NCBI GenBank assembly: GCA_035235625.1
Contig: CP141148.1
Location: 5,947,001-6,011,000 of the forward strand
From: Saururus chinensis
Taxonomy: Eukaryota > Streptophyta > Magnoliopsida > Piperales > Saururaceae
Length of the DNA: 64,000 bases
Direction: 5' to 3'
Shown: positions 34,301 to 46,110 of the stretch, in pieces
Layout of the letters: every line of letters starts with the position of its first letter
Numbering within the stretch: position 1 is the stretch's first letter
Translations under genes and position numbers: made by a program
Notes under the pieces: generated by a model
Told to the model about the DNA's origin: nothing
Database searches by the model: none
Seen by the model: the letters and a program-made list of their open reading frames with translations, nothing else

Positions 34301-36701
34301 ATAATCCACATCCATAAAACGTGCATACAACTCATACATACCAATCATACTTAGCACACATATTACACATACATCAACTGCACTTACAGCTCATGTGCAT
34401 GCCATATGTATATAAACATACTACATAATTGTGCTTATATGCACATCATACAATCCTAGCATGCTACTACTCATTCAAGCATGCTATCATGAAATAACGA
34501 GTTTAAAGCTCCCCTACCTCGTAATCATGATGTTCGATGGCGAGCACACGACGGTGGCGACGTCGTCATCAACAGCGGAGTTGGCGGTCAAAACCTTTGC
34601 CTGGCTGAGAGAGTTGCTATCCCGAGGATTTAGGAAGTGCCGAAAACAATCACGGCCAAACAGGGTGTCAGAAGTCAATGCGGCAAAACCTGCAACCCAC
34701 GGCGGCACACTAGGGCGGCTAGGAGAAATATTATGCCAACATATGTGGCGGTGCGACCGTAAGTCAATGGTGTACTCACTGAAGATGGCCCGATGGCTAA
34801 GACGTTGGATAGCCCCCAATGGCGACAATTTCGGTCAACAAAGGTCCACATAAGGGCGGAGAGCGTGGGGCAATGCTCGAGGACAAAGGAGAGGTGGAGG
34901 AGGGCTATGTGTCAACTCCACTCGGTGGCAAAGCCAACCAATGGTCAGGCTGCACAAATGCGGCGCCTAAACTCAAAAGCACACGCGTGGCCACATGCAC
35001 ACGCGACCCAAAGGGGCAGGGAAGAGGCTGAACGGAGACGACCCAAGGCCCACAAAAGGCCAACAGGGCTAAGGCCCTAGCTGTGGCCAATCAAAGCGGT
35101 GACATCACTGATCACCACCCACAACCAATACCCATGGTGCGGGCGGTTGTGCATTTTGCACGGTATAGGGCAAGGGGAGGGTTCAGGGTCAAGCAAAGGC
35201 CATGAGGTCGTCACTAGCCACGACCTGTGCAGGTGAACTCATCCACCTTCTGTCAAGGTAAGTCATACAAATTCTTGCCAGAGGCCGTCCGGTACCGACG
35301 ACATAAAATGGGCAAGAGGGGTCAACGACACACATGCCAGTGAGCGGAATAGCTAGGGTTGTGAGCCAAAGGGAGGAGCATGGGTCATAGGTAATCAAAC
35401 CATGTGAGGTGGGACCGTCTCTAGTCGTTACTAGACTGAGGCGGAATCCTTGGTGGCCATTTGGCCACTACCGGCCAATGACGATGGCGTCAAAAGCCAA
35501 ACATAGAGGGGCTGATCAGGGAAAACCCATAAGGGTGGAGCGGCCATGGGGACGGTCCTACCGTCGTCAGCCCAAGGCTGGTCGGCAAGAGGCGAGCCGA
35601 AGGCTGGCTCTCGCTGGCGCAACCCCAAAGTCCGTCAAAGATAGAAACAGGGGTGAGGATGGGTCTGGCTAGAGAAAAGAGGGAGGGCGGAGGTGGAACT
35701 GGGCATGGAGGTGTAGTCCACTGCCTTCGCCGGACCAAGGCAAGGCTAGAGGGAGGTCAGCTCAGCCATGGCTCGCCACTGGCAACCTCCGTTTCAACAA
35801 ATAGATCACCGGTGGAAAAACAGGGTAGAGGGAAGGTGAGTGGGCGGCGGAGCGGAGGTCCCTGGGGCCGGGAGGAGTGTCCCCTCATCGTCGCCGGACC
35901 AAAGTGAGTTAAACTGGGTACAACCGGGCCGTCCAACAGCGGCCGAAGCCCGTCGGTGAGCTCAACCGAAGTGGGCGGAAAACAGAGGCAAAGGGGGAAA
36001 AATCAACTGGAGCGGCGGAGGAGGCCAAGTGGGGCCGGGAGGGGTGTCCTCCCGCCATCGCCGGCCCAGGGCGGAACAGTGGGTGGCCGGCTGGCCCTTG
36101 CCGGCGCACAGTGGCGGCAGAACAAATGAAATAGAGAGGGGAGAGGGCAAATCAGGGAGGAGGCGGCGCGGCCATAGGCGGCCGGGGCGGTGGCCCCTTG
36201 GCGTCACACCACCGGGGCGGAGCCAGTGGCCGTGGCCCTGTGGCCCATCGATTGCCAGCGGCGGCCGGGCACACGGAATCAGACAGGGGGCAGTCGCACT
36301 GTTCACTTCCAGGAGGTTCTGGATTGGGGTTGCCCGATCCCGATCCCCTCTTTTATTTATTTATTTTTCTTCTTTTTTTCCACTTACATTCTCAACACGC
36401 GTTAACTCACTAGTTACTCGTCGAACCTCCAAAATTCGCCCCGTAAGCGTGCAATGAGGCCCGCAGCCTGCGACTAAGCCTCACACTCGACTCTACGAGT
36501 ATAAATACGGGGAAAATACACAAATATAAATACGCTGAAGCGGCACATTTTCTCACCGAAAATGATCAAAAAATAACAGGAAAATCCCAAAAAATCGTAG
36601 AAAAATTAGGGACCTTACAGGTTCAGCCCGAGGCAGGACCTTGGCCGATGGTGGAGGTGTTGGGCCAACCTGAGGCAGCACCTTGGCCAATGGTTGAGAT
36701 G

Positions 36702-36838
36702 CTTTCTAATAATTAAGAAACAACTAATAGCCCTAAGCAGCTCTAAGGCCTACACCCCTTATTTACAATAACGTAATTAAAGCCTACTGCACTAGTAGGT
36801 GGCCCCGATGGTAGACCCTTAGGACATTCACAACATCC
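36702..36838 (-). mobile_element. Truncated LTR copy (5' LTR tip of the minus-strand element)
   Basis: The minus strand from 36838 reads TGTTGTGAATGTCCTAAGGG and follows both arms of the 25691-26458 palindrome for 137 bp, then stops at AATTATTAGAAA against the 42-bp array. It marks the 5' side of the element whose 3' LTR is the right palindrome arm. Confidence 0.65.
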
Positions 36839-38749
36839 AATCCACTCTAATCCAAATTGATCCATTGCAATCCTTGCCTATCAAACTTACATCCTTTGTC
36901 TTCCGTCATACTCTTACACATCCACATTCAACTCCATACCAATTACTTTGTCACCTCTGACCGTCCATAGCCCATACTTCTGCCCACACACACATCCATC
37001 ATACATGCGTACATCCATCACACATACTTTCATACATGCAATTCCATACATAGATTACCAACATACTCGCTAGCTATCACTAGTGCACACAATCCACATA
37101 TGTAGCTTACCAACATACTCACTAACCATCCCTAGCACATACATACATCAACCATACTTATAGCTCACATGCATCTCATATGAATTTCAACATAGCATAA
37201 TTTATCCTCTTACATCATGAAAATGGATTGTATTTAACATCCAAAGCATTGAATCATGCAATCCTAGCATGCTGTTACTCATTCAAAGCAAGTTATCATG
37301 AAATTAAGAGTTCAAAGCTCCCCTACCTCGTAATTATGATGTTTGATGGCGAGCACACGACGGTGGCAATGTCGGCTGTGGAGTTGGCAGCCAAAAGCAT
37401 TGCCAAGTTGAGAGAGCTAATGTCCCGAGGGTTTACGAAGCACCGAAAGTACTCACGGCCAAACGGAGTGTTAGAAGTCAATGCTGCAAAATCCGCAATC
37501 CATGATGGCACATTAGGGGCGACTAGGAGAAAGGTCGTGCCAACGAGTGGCAGGTGCGACCGGAAGTCAAGGTGTACTCACTGAAGATCACCCGACAGTT
37601 GAGAAGTACTCGACCAACCATAAGACGTTGAAATTGGCCATGGACAACACCCAACGACATCGGTTTCACTCCTACAAGGGCCCACATAAGGGCGGAGGGC
37701 ATGGGGCGACACTCAAGGATAGAGGAGAGGTGGAGGAGGGCTCTGGTGGTCAACTCCATTCGGTGGCAGATCCATCTGATGGTTAGGCAGCGCAAAAACG
37801 ATGCCTAATCCCTAAAATGAACACGCGGCTACATGCACACGTGGCCACTTGCACACGTGGTAAAGAGGGCCACTCTAGGGGAGACGGGTGGTCAATGGGT
37901 CCGGAGGTGGCTCTAGGCCCACAAGGATGACAAAGCTAAGGCCACGATGTGGTGGCTAACCAAAGCGACAACATCTCCAATCACTACCCACAACCAAAAC
38001 CAATGGTGCGGGGCGGCTGTGCATCTCGCATGCCAAAAGGGCAAATGAGTGCCTCAGGGTCAAGCAGTGGTGGAGCAAAATTCCACGGTGAAACAAGGCC
38101 GACCGGAGGCCAATCGAAGGCCGGGGTTGTCATAATGGCAAAACGACCATGAAGGGTCGTACAAGTATGACCCAAAATCGAGGCATAACGGTAGGGTAGG
38201 ACAATACGGGCGAAGCGGGGTTGGAAACCCCCAATTGACATAGGTAGGCTGGATAGAGTCTGACCAGAGTCTGTTTGGTGGCCGGATGATGACCAAAAAC
38301 ACACTGGTGTCTCAAAAATATTACGGACAGTGAGAAGAACAAAAACCCAAAAAATGTACCAGTAGCTCACATAGGAGCAAGAAAAACATGGTGGCAGCTT
38401 TTGCTGGTGCCTATGGGTTCCTAGTGGCCAAACGAAGATAAGTCTAGTTGAGAGCGGCCACGAACGACAACAAAATCGCCCTCCTACGACCCAAAAATGA
38501 ATTTGCAAGGTGAGAAAAACCAAAGAAAAGACCAGTACCTTGTGGAGGAGCAAAGAGGACATAACGGCGGTCATAGCCAGTACCTATAGATTGTGGTGGT
38601 AAGGCGAAGGAGATCCCGACAAGAACCAATGGAATCCGATGACGGAGGAGGGACAATAGAGCGACCGAAAACTTACTCGGGTTTCTCTAAAAGTTACTGG
38701 ACGTAAAAATGTTCTCGACATGGAGTTTTCTGGAATTCGGGATTCTGAA

Positions 38750-38834
<85 letters not shown>

Positions 38835-39073
38835 CCATTTATGTCCCTAACACGCGTTAACCTCTTATTTACACTTTATACCTTCAAAATTCGCACCAAA
38901 AATGCGCCGCGAGGCCTACAACCTATGACTAAGGCCCACACTCGATTCTATGGGTATAATACTTAAAATAAATACATAAATATAAATATGCTAAAGCATC
39001 ATATTTTCTCTCTGAAAATGATAAAAAATAACAAAACCATTACAAAAAATTTAAAAAACCTAAAGATATTACA
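36839..39073. mobile_element. Partial copy of the 31653-36619 family, with (TA)n at 38754-38832
   Basis: The order of blocks follows the right part of the 31653-36619 insertion: CATACATAC repeats, the CCCCTACCTCGTAAT-ATGATGTT-GATGGCGAGCAC block, GC-rich DNA, AACACGCGTTAACTC, then CTGAAAATGATAAAAAATAAC and a terminal GATATTACA at 39073. The left part of the element is missing. A long TA microsatellite replaces part of the AT-rich tail. Confidence 0.65.
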
Positions 39074-39609
39074 ACGTGAGAACATAAAAGTTCAATAAAA
39101 AGGAGAAGCACCCTATGCTATTTAGAAGTGCATGCTGAACTCTGAGGACGGATTTCTTATTAGTTGGGTGAATCATATGAAGATTTTTTTAAACAGGTCC
39201 AGGTTGAGTCCAACTCAGACCCAGAACTCGGAATTAAAGAAGGAGTTGTTCCATCATTCCCGTTGCCCTAATTCGAGATGGAGAGGGAGAGGAGTGATCA
39301 CCCCATCAGGATTCCTCCTCCACCAAATAAGAAACCCCTCTTCTCACCCCTTCTCCTCCCTCTATATATTCAGGAGGAGCCTCCTCTCCTCACTAGTTCC
39401 CCTTCTACCTTGTTCTGGCAAGTGGCATAAAGACTTGCAGCTGTTTGGTGGCGATCCGGGGCATGGGTTCTGGGGAGATCTATGAGAAGGAGGTTTATGC
39501 TAAGGTTCACAATAGGGCTTAGAGAGGAGTAGTAGAAAGTGGGAAGAGGAGTTGAAAATAGGACAAGATGAGGACCCTATGTAAAGCATATTGATATTTT
39601 ATTTAGGTG

Positions 39610-39610
<1 letters not shown>
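39074..39610. other. LTR-like leader sequence, unassigned
   Basis: A CT-rich leader with a TATA-like CTCTATATATTC near 39360 resembles an LTR promoter region. No matching copy is visible in the window, so I cannot set its ends. Confidence 0.3.
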
Positions 39611-39706
<96 letters not shown>

Positions 39707-39717
39707 GCTGAAATGTT

Positions 39718-39786
<69 letters not shown>
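39611..39786. repeat. (TA)n tract in two blocks split by GTCCTGCTGAAATGTTTG
   Basis: Two TA runs of about 90 and 65 bp are separated by an 18-bp unique stretch that occurs again at about 40129-40147. Long pure dinucleotide runs are prone to length errors in assembly. Confidence 0.9.
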
Positions 39787-39788
<2 letters not shown>

Positions 39789-39997
39789 AAAAAGTTTATA
39801 TGAGTCCGGGTTCATATACGCCTACGTGAGCCTGGGCTTTATGGGCCGTTAATTTATATCCAATGGCCCATAATATTCATGGGTTTAAACCCATGAGTAT
39901 TACCCATAAAAATTATGAGCCGCCGGATGTAAATCCAACGGCCCATAGAGCCCGGGTTCACGTAAGCATATATAAGCCCAGGCTTATATGAACGGGA

Positions 39998-40000
<3 letters not shown>
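39787..40000. mobile_element. Second copy of the Mutator-like MITE (214 bp)
   Basis: Ends are GGAAAAAGTTTATATGAG on the left and TATATGAACGGGACTC on the right, matching the reversed ends of the 7481-7633 copy. Inside is a nested palindrome (TTCATGGGTTTAAACCCATGA) and the pair GGATGTAAATCCAACGGCCC / GGGCCGTTAATTTATATCC. It sits between (TA)n and (CT)n/(TA)n microsatellites, so a target duplication cannot be seen. Confidence 0.75.
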
Positions 40001-40033
<33 letters not shown>

Positions 40034-42696
40034 TGCTTGAACATGCATGTCCTGCTGAAAATCCTCTAATGTGTATTCTGATTGAAGGGTTAGGAGCATT
40101 AGGAAATATGATATGCTGAGAGTATATATGTCCTGCTGAAATGTTTGTTTGAGTAAATTATACATATAGATGTTGTCTAATGATATATGCTATGCAATTG
40201 GTAAAAAATTACGCAATTGTGATTAGTATTAAATGAGGGATGTCTGAGATTTTAATTTGAATATGTCTTATGATTTATTTTATTGCTCTTACCCATTCTG
40301 ATGACTATGATAATAGTCGTTTGTGTGTGTATGTGTATGTGTGTGTGTGGAGTGTATGTGTGTGTGTGGAGCGTCTGGATTTGATTATTGCAATATTAAG
40401 AACTTCATATATGAGGACAACTTGGTATGTCGGGTAAATGAAAATATGTTAAGTATGATAATGCTAGTGCAAATAGGGTGTGTATGTTGAGTGTGAGTTT
40501 ATGGGATTAGTAGATGGTAATCCAGGTAATATTTAAAAGATTGAAATTAGTTTTGCTAAAGTATGATGAAAGCATGGAAATCCCTTTTTCTGTTAATGTT
40601 TTACGAGATTGATGTATGTTAAGAACGAAGGATGTTGTGATGAAGTATTTGGTAAAAATGATGATAAAAAATTAAACCTTAGACATCAACCTTCTTTTTT
40701 TTTCCCAATTTTTTAAAACCATTCATGATTTTCCTTCAATTATTTTGATGTTGTTTTGTAAATTTTTAAAATGCCAGACGAGTGGTTGTGTGTACTGTGT
40801 AGTGTGTCCTCGTAAAAGTCACAATCATTCATCATCTGGGGGTTTTAGAGGAGGGTCGATTGCCATCAGCATTTCCCATTGGAGGTCAGTAAAGGGTCGT
40901 TCGTCAACCGTTTCAACCCAAAAGTGGTTCTCTTATTGATGAAAGGATCAAACAATGCTCAAATGCCAAAAAGGAAAGATCAAACATTTATCAAAGTAAC
41001 TACAAGTTGATGTTTCATTAAAAAAAGTCCCCTGTTTCAGCACCTATCATTCTGCATTTCTAAAACAAATGAAACTTTTCAATTAAGGTTATAAACTATC
41101 TAGAGCCAAATTGCCAAATAAGCAGGACCGCCACTGCCAATTGTTTTTTTGGGACGGAACACTGAATAAAGGGGTGAGGACAAGGACACAGACCAACAAG
41201 CCAGAGACTGCAGGGAATAGAGGAAAACACAAGTCACAAGAGGAAAGGAGGGAGAGAATAGGGCAGGTGTGAGGCCAGTTAAAGACCGACGGTCAGGAAA
41301 GGAGGCAGGACATGCAAAACGGATGAAGGAATTTAGGGAAAATGGTTCTCCACACGAAACAGGTTGTCACTCACACGTTCAATTTACACGTGAGCAGATG
41401 TCTTGAGTTTCTAAACATTGAGCCGGAATGTGAAATTGGATAATAACAAGTTAGTATTGAAACATAATATTAGGAAAATGATATCTTTCACACGGCATCC
41501 TCACAACACTTGCTCCCACAGCTGACGTCGATCCGTTGCCAACTCAGCCCGCCCTTCCCCTCTTTTTTCCCGCGCATTTACGTTTTAGGCGCAAGATACT
41601 AAGATTTTCGCTCTTGTGCTCACCCGCCCAACTCCTCTCCATCTTCCCCCCGTCGGACACCCGCGACCTCCCTCGTTGGACTCCACCCACCCACCCACCT
41701 ACCATTGGCCTCCTCATTGACGCCTCTCCTCCCTCCTCTCCCTTCCAACTCCACCCACCCGTGCTGGCGCCCCTCCTCTGTTCCTCCTTCCCTTTTGGAC
41801 TGCACTGACGATCTAGAATCGGTCTTGGGGTCAGAGCCAAGCTTCCCGCTGGGGAGTCCTGCAAGCTAAGAGGAGAATACTGCATAATGGTAGTCTTTTG
41901 CAAATGGAGAATACTGCAGCATACTACCAGGTGAGCCAATTCATGTTGATCTTTACGAAGTTGACTATGTAGTTCCTGCAACTCTGCATATCTTCTTACC
42001 ACACTAGATGTTTGCTGTTATATTGCTGACTATTTACATGAAATCCCATGGGTGGGAATAGGAGGGGCCAGGATTTACAGTCATGTCAAACAAAATAAAA
42101 CTTACGTCATGAGAATTTAAAGGAAGTTTAAAGGGATTTATTACTTTTGGTAAAAAAAAATGGAAATCAGATGGCTGTTCTTATGCTTTTCACAATTTTT
42201 GAGCAGTTTATGTAGTTTTGGATCAGATGCTCTTTATGAAATGATATATGCTGATATACGATTTTTCTTCTATCGTTTGTGAAGTCCCATACTTCTTGAT
42301 GCTACCATGACATGATTTGGTTATATACACTGACTTTTTACAGTTTACACGTTAATTAGGTAATATGAACTGTACATGTGAAATGTATGAAAGAGAATTC
42401 ATTCATTGATAGCAATCTGGTTTCATAATTCAAGCTTATATCACTTTAGCATGTTTCATGCATCTCATCATTTGGAACTTGTTCCTGCTACATACGAGGT
42501 AATTGAATATACCTCTGTTGTCATTCTGCCTATTTAATCGAGAGAATAATGTGCTAGGCGTTGTAGGGCAGCACGGATTTGGTAAGCAAGACACGCCTGG
42601 GAGGCAAAGTCGAGCAGCCTGCCGTGATTGTCAGCGAGCTCGCTTGCAGTCATTGGGGTTGTTTCAGGTCCGATCTCCTTCCAGTATAATTAGCCG
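40001..42696. other. Intergenic, no gene recognised
   Basis: It contains (CT)n and (TA)n at 40000-40033, a TG-rich microsatellite at about 40320-40376, and a CT-rich GC-enriched patch at 41520-41810. The open frames there lack family features. Confidence 0.4.
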
Positions 42697-43011
42697 GGAT
42701 TTGCTAAGCTTGTTACAGACAGATGGACAAAGGACCTCTTTGCTGTCAAATTGATCAAGAGAGAACAAAAGGTTGATTTTTGTTCAATTCTATTTTTTTC
42801 TTATTTCCTCTGCTTTGTTTTTTGTCTTGGAAAGAGTAGATGGGATTGACAAACGATGTCTTCTTGTAGCTTGATGAGTGGGCTGGTGGGTTTTTTATTT
42901 ATTTGCAGTTACCGAACTGAAATTTTGTGGGCACTGATTGATGAGCATGTGCTGAAGGAGATTATGAATCATAAATTACTCAGGCATCCCAATATAATTA
43001 GGTTCAAAGAG
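42697..43011 (+). pseudogene. SnRK2-type protein kinase fragment, decayed
   Basis: 42697-42771 encodes GFAKLVTDRWTKDLFAVKLI and KREQK, the end of the glycine loop and the VAIK-type lysine strand. It is followed by a GT and about 165 nt. 42937-43011 then encodes IDEHVLKEIMNHKLLRHPNI and IRFKE, ending before GTAGAAG. These are two neighbouring exons of SnRK2 kinases (xAVKxIERGxK / IDExVxREIMNHRSLRHPNI). The intron acceptor at 42936 lacks AG, a TAG stop lies two codons upstream of the first piece, and no catalytic loop follows. It is a dead partial copy. Confidence 0.7.
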
Positions 43012-46000
43012 GTAGAAGCTCTTTCTATTTCAAGAACTGTTGACGTGGTTGCTGAAGCAAACAAAAAATCTACTTCTTATCTAGTAGTTGAACATTTAAC
43101 AATGGTATGTTGATAATGGTGTTGATAAATTTACTTGATAAATTTGTCGAATCCATGGTGCAGGTGTTGTCAATGCTCTCACAGGCAGTGGCCTATGCAA
43201 AAGCCAGTTTCATCCAGATTTTTGTCCAAATAGACGGACCATATTGTACTTTGAAATTTTGTAGCATATATCAGCTATCAGATGCAATGAATTTCCTTTT
43301 ATGGATGCTTATTGGCTCCTCTTCTCTTTTCAATCTGCGGCTACTTGCCTATTTGTGATTCATATGCATGTTCAAAAAACTGATAATATTTAAGATTGTG
43401 TTGTGCATAATTTTGTTCTCGAGTCATCAGAGGCTAATTGTCCAATACAAATGGAAGTCACTTTTTCCGTTTGAAACATGTCCATTGAGCATTAACATTG
43501 GCTGGAATGTCTCTTGAAAAAGAAAATTTTGTATTAGCAAGGATATAGTGTAATTAGCAAGAAACATGCCATTAATCATTCTCACTATCAAAAAGATAAA
43601 AACATAGCCATGTTCTGTGAATGAGGTTTAAATCAGTTGGGTTAGGCCACTATTTCTGCCTCCCAACATCCCAGAATGACTGGGAGGAGGTTGTGCAGCT
43701 AAATCAGCAATCCATGTTGGTGGTGCAGTAAAGATGTGCGAATCAGCAAATCCGTGTTTGAAGCAGTAAGTGCTTGCAATTTACTCATGCCAACCTAATT
43801 TCAACTTCTGTAATAACAAGAAGTTGAGTACTTATTAAGTGTAGATATATCGACAAAATATGATAGAATGGTTTGGTGGTGCATTAGTGTGGATATATGA
43901 ACAAAATATGATAGAATGGTTTGGTGGCCCAGTAAAGATGGGCTGAATAGTAAAGAAATGGGATATATGATTAATGAAGAACATGTGTGTAGCAAGCGTC
44001 GAATTTTGATCAGATGGCGTGCATCAAGAAAAACATTGAGTCATTCTTCAACATCAAATATGGGCAGATTCTTAAACAACCCTACCCCCCCCCCAAAAAA
44101 AGTAAAGCAACAGTACTTCTTACATAACAAATGAAGAACTAAGAATGACAAGGAGCTACATAAACTCCCACTTTTCCATAGTCCAAGCTTTCTGCTTCCA
44201 TTTTCAGACCATCCAAAACCTCCATCTTTTCCTTGCTTAGTCCCTTCAGAAAGTTCTGTTCATCAATTACAAGCTCCTTAACCCCTCAGAAGGCTTCTGA
44301 AGCAAAGTCATGTCAGTCTTCCCAACCTTCTTAACGTCTTCTTTAGTCTCTTTAACCTCTCTTATGATAGGCTTCTCCCTTCCTCCATTGTCTTCTCCAG
44401 TCTTTCAACTGGTGGAGGTTTAGGTTTGCAAGTATTGTCTGTCCAAATGAAAATGCAGAAGTAGAAGAAAATTGCTGCCTCAGGTAAAAAGTGGCGAATA
44501 AGTCAATCACACATCAACAACATGGTGTAATATTCAAAAATTTGATGAAGCTACAAATGAGAATAAAGTCAGAAATTATGAGATATAGAAAAAGATAAAC
44601 ATTAACCAAACCACCTCCAAGATCGAATGACACTATCTGAAGCTGCCACCTCCTCCAATGCATCTATTGAAAATGCCACATTTATTTGTTAGATGAATTC
44701 CTAAGGAATATCATAAGAAAAACACATCTTAGGAGGCTTCAGGTTATTTTGGTATTATAGAAAAATCTCAAATTAATGTAAAGTTTACTCGTTAGGCTAG
44801 GTGGTCAAAAGGCATGGGCTTTAACCCTACAAATATGTTTCAAAAACGAAATCTTAAATTTTCCTAACATCAATTCTCACAAATCCGATATTAAATCAGA
44901 TAATTTTTAATCAAGTTCCCAATTCATATCAAGTTATCAATAATTCCTTATGGAAGCACTAAATAGAAATGACGCCTTTCCAAGGCTCTCAAGATTAAAC
45001 AGTAGAGCATCCCACGAAATATTGGGCGACCAGTGGCATGAACCTTAACAACAGGGGATGACTCAGTTGGATCCTTAGAGGACACCGGCTTTCTTTTGGA
45101 TGTTTTCCTTGAGTCTCTGCACAGCTTTGGAGATAAATCGTACCTCAAATATTTCTTCTCCTCTCCGCGGAGGACAGGAACAAGGGAGTCCAAGACGTAC
45201 CCGAACTAGCTGAGCTAGACGTGACCGGAGGAGACGTAGGCAAGCCAGGGCAAGCGACACGCAGCAGGTCGTCCCCGCAAGGCATGATCTCTACCATTTG
45301 GAGCAGCAGCGTCCAGTGCTCCCGGGCCACGTCGGTGCTCGCCCACACGCCCGGTGTCAGTGCCGCCACCGGAAACGGAGATAGAGAAGAGGTCGACGGG
45401 GGAATGGGTGGATGGAGTCATAATTTGGGAGCCGTCGTTTATTCCCAAGGAGAAGAAATGGGACAGGGCTTGCTTTGAATTTCGATTTTTTAAAATTTAA
45501 AGTAAGCTAGGTAAGAAGTACGCTGATGGTAGATGGGTAGGATGGGATGGTGTGATTGGTACACGTTGGCTGTGGGAGGAAGTGATGTGAAGATTTGTTG
45601 TGGTAATATCACGATCCATAATATTACTCAATTAAACTCTCATCATCATATCTATATTGCTTTTACAGTAAATAATAAATAATCATAACGAAATGAGAAA
45701 ATTAGTTATCCTATTAATCATGTCAATGGTAGAACAGCATGTTTAGTTATTCAATAAAGCATGCATAACTGTAATTGCCAATTTAACATATCAATTAAAA
45801 ACAGTAGTAATTAAACTGTTTACTAAATCTAATCAATTTAAGCAATTACACATCAAACTTATTAGGACAGAAAATTCTTCCTTGGTTGAGAGTATGAATG
45901 CTAATATAAAGAGCTTGTAATAGGAATGATATGAATTGAATTACACAAGTGCTCTCCAATCCTCCTCTCTCCCTTCCTATATTCTTCTAGCCCTCTCCTA

Positions 46001-46110
46001 AATCCCTCTCCCACTTCTCTTCCTCTACCCATTCATCCAACATTCACACAACTAATTGCAAACGACATTGCAAGACAGATGAAAACGCATGAAAAGTAAG
46101 CAACAGAAGC
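43012..46110. other. Intergenic with weak coding traces
   Basis: A minus-strand stretch at about 44150-44450 reads as a lysine/glutamate-rich peptide ([17 protein letters not shown], then [20 protein letters not shown] after a shift) behind a plausible acceptor. GC-rich minus-strand frames lie at 45145-45450. I do not recognise a family, and the frames break, so these may be remnants of one small gene. Confidence 0.3.

Larger units (their letters stand above)
31653..36619. mobile_element. 4,967-bp TG...CA insertion (LTR-like) without gag-pol
   Basis: Ends are TGTAACGCCCGAG at 31653 and GACCTTACA at 36619. The flanks are GGTTA (31648-31652) and GGTTC (36620-36624). The left 2.8 kb is AT-rich with CATACA-type tandem arrays. 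The right 1.8 kb (34500-36310) is GC-rich. Partial copies lie at 25049-25690 (left end) and 36839-39073 (right part). An open frame at 34431-34853 is partly conserved in the copy at 37228-37584 (FDGEHTTVA, LREL.SRGF, EVNAAK). It is either a very long solo LTR or a non-coding retroelement. Confidence 0.65.

Noticed and set aside
34431-36457. Many overlapping GC-rich open frames read as a gene cluster
   Set aside because: They lie inside the LTR-like block, are open on both strands because of high GC, and lack known domains.
39591-39815. YIYIYI open frames
   Set aside because: Pure (TA)n has no stop codon in this frame on either strand; the same applies at 38.75 kb.
41544-42002. Minus-strand open frame beginning MVRRYAELQELHSQL
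   Set aside because: The first 26 or so residues look coiled-coil-like, but the rest is low-complexity; no supporting exon or family match.
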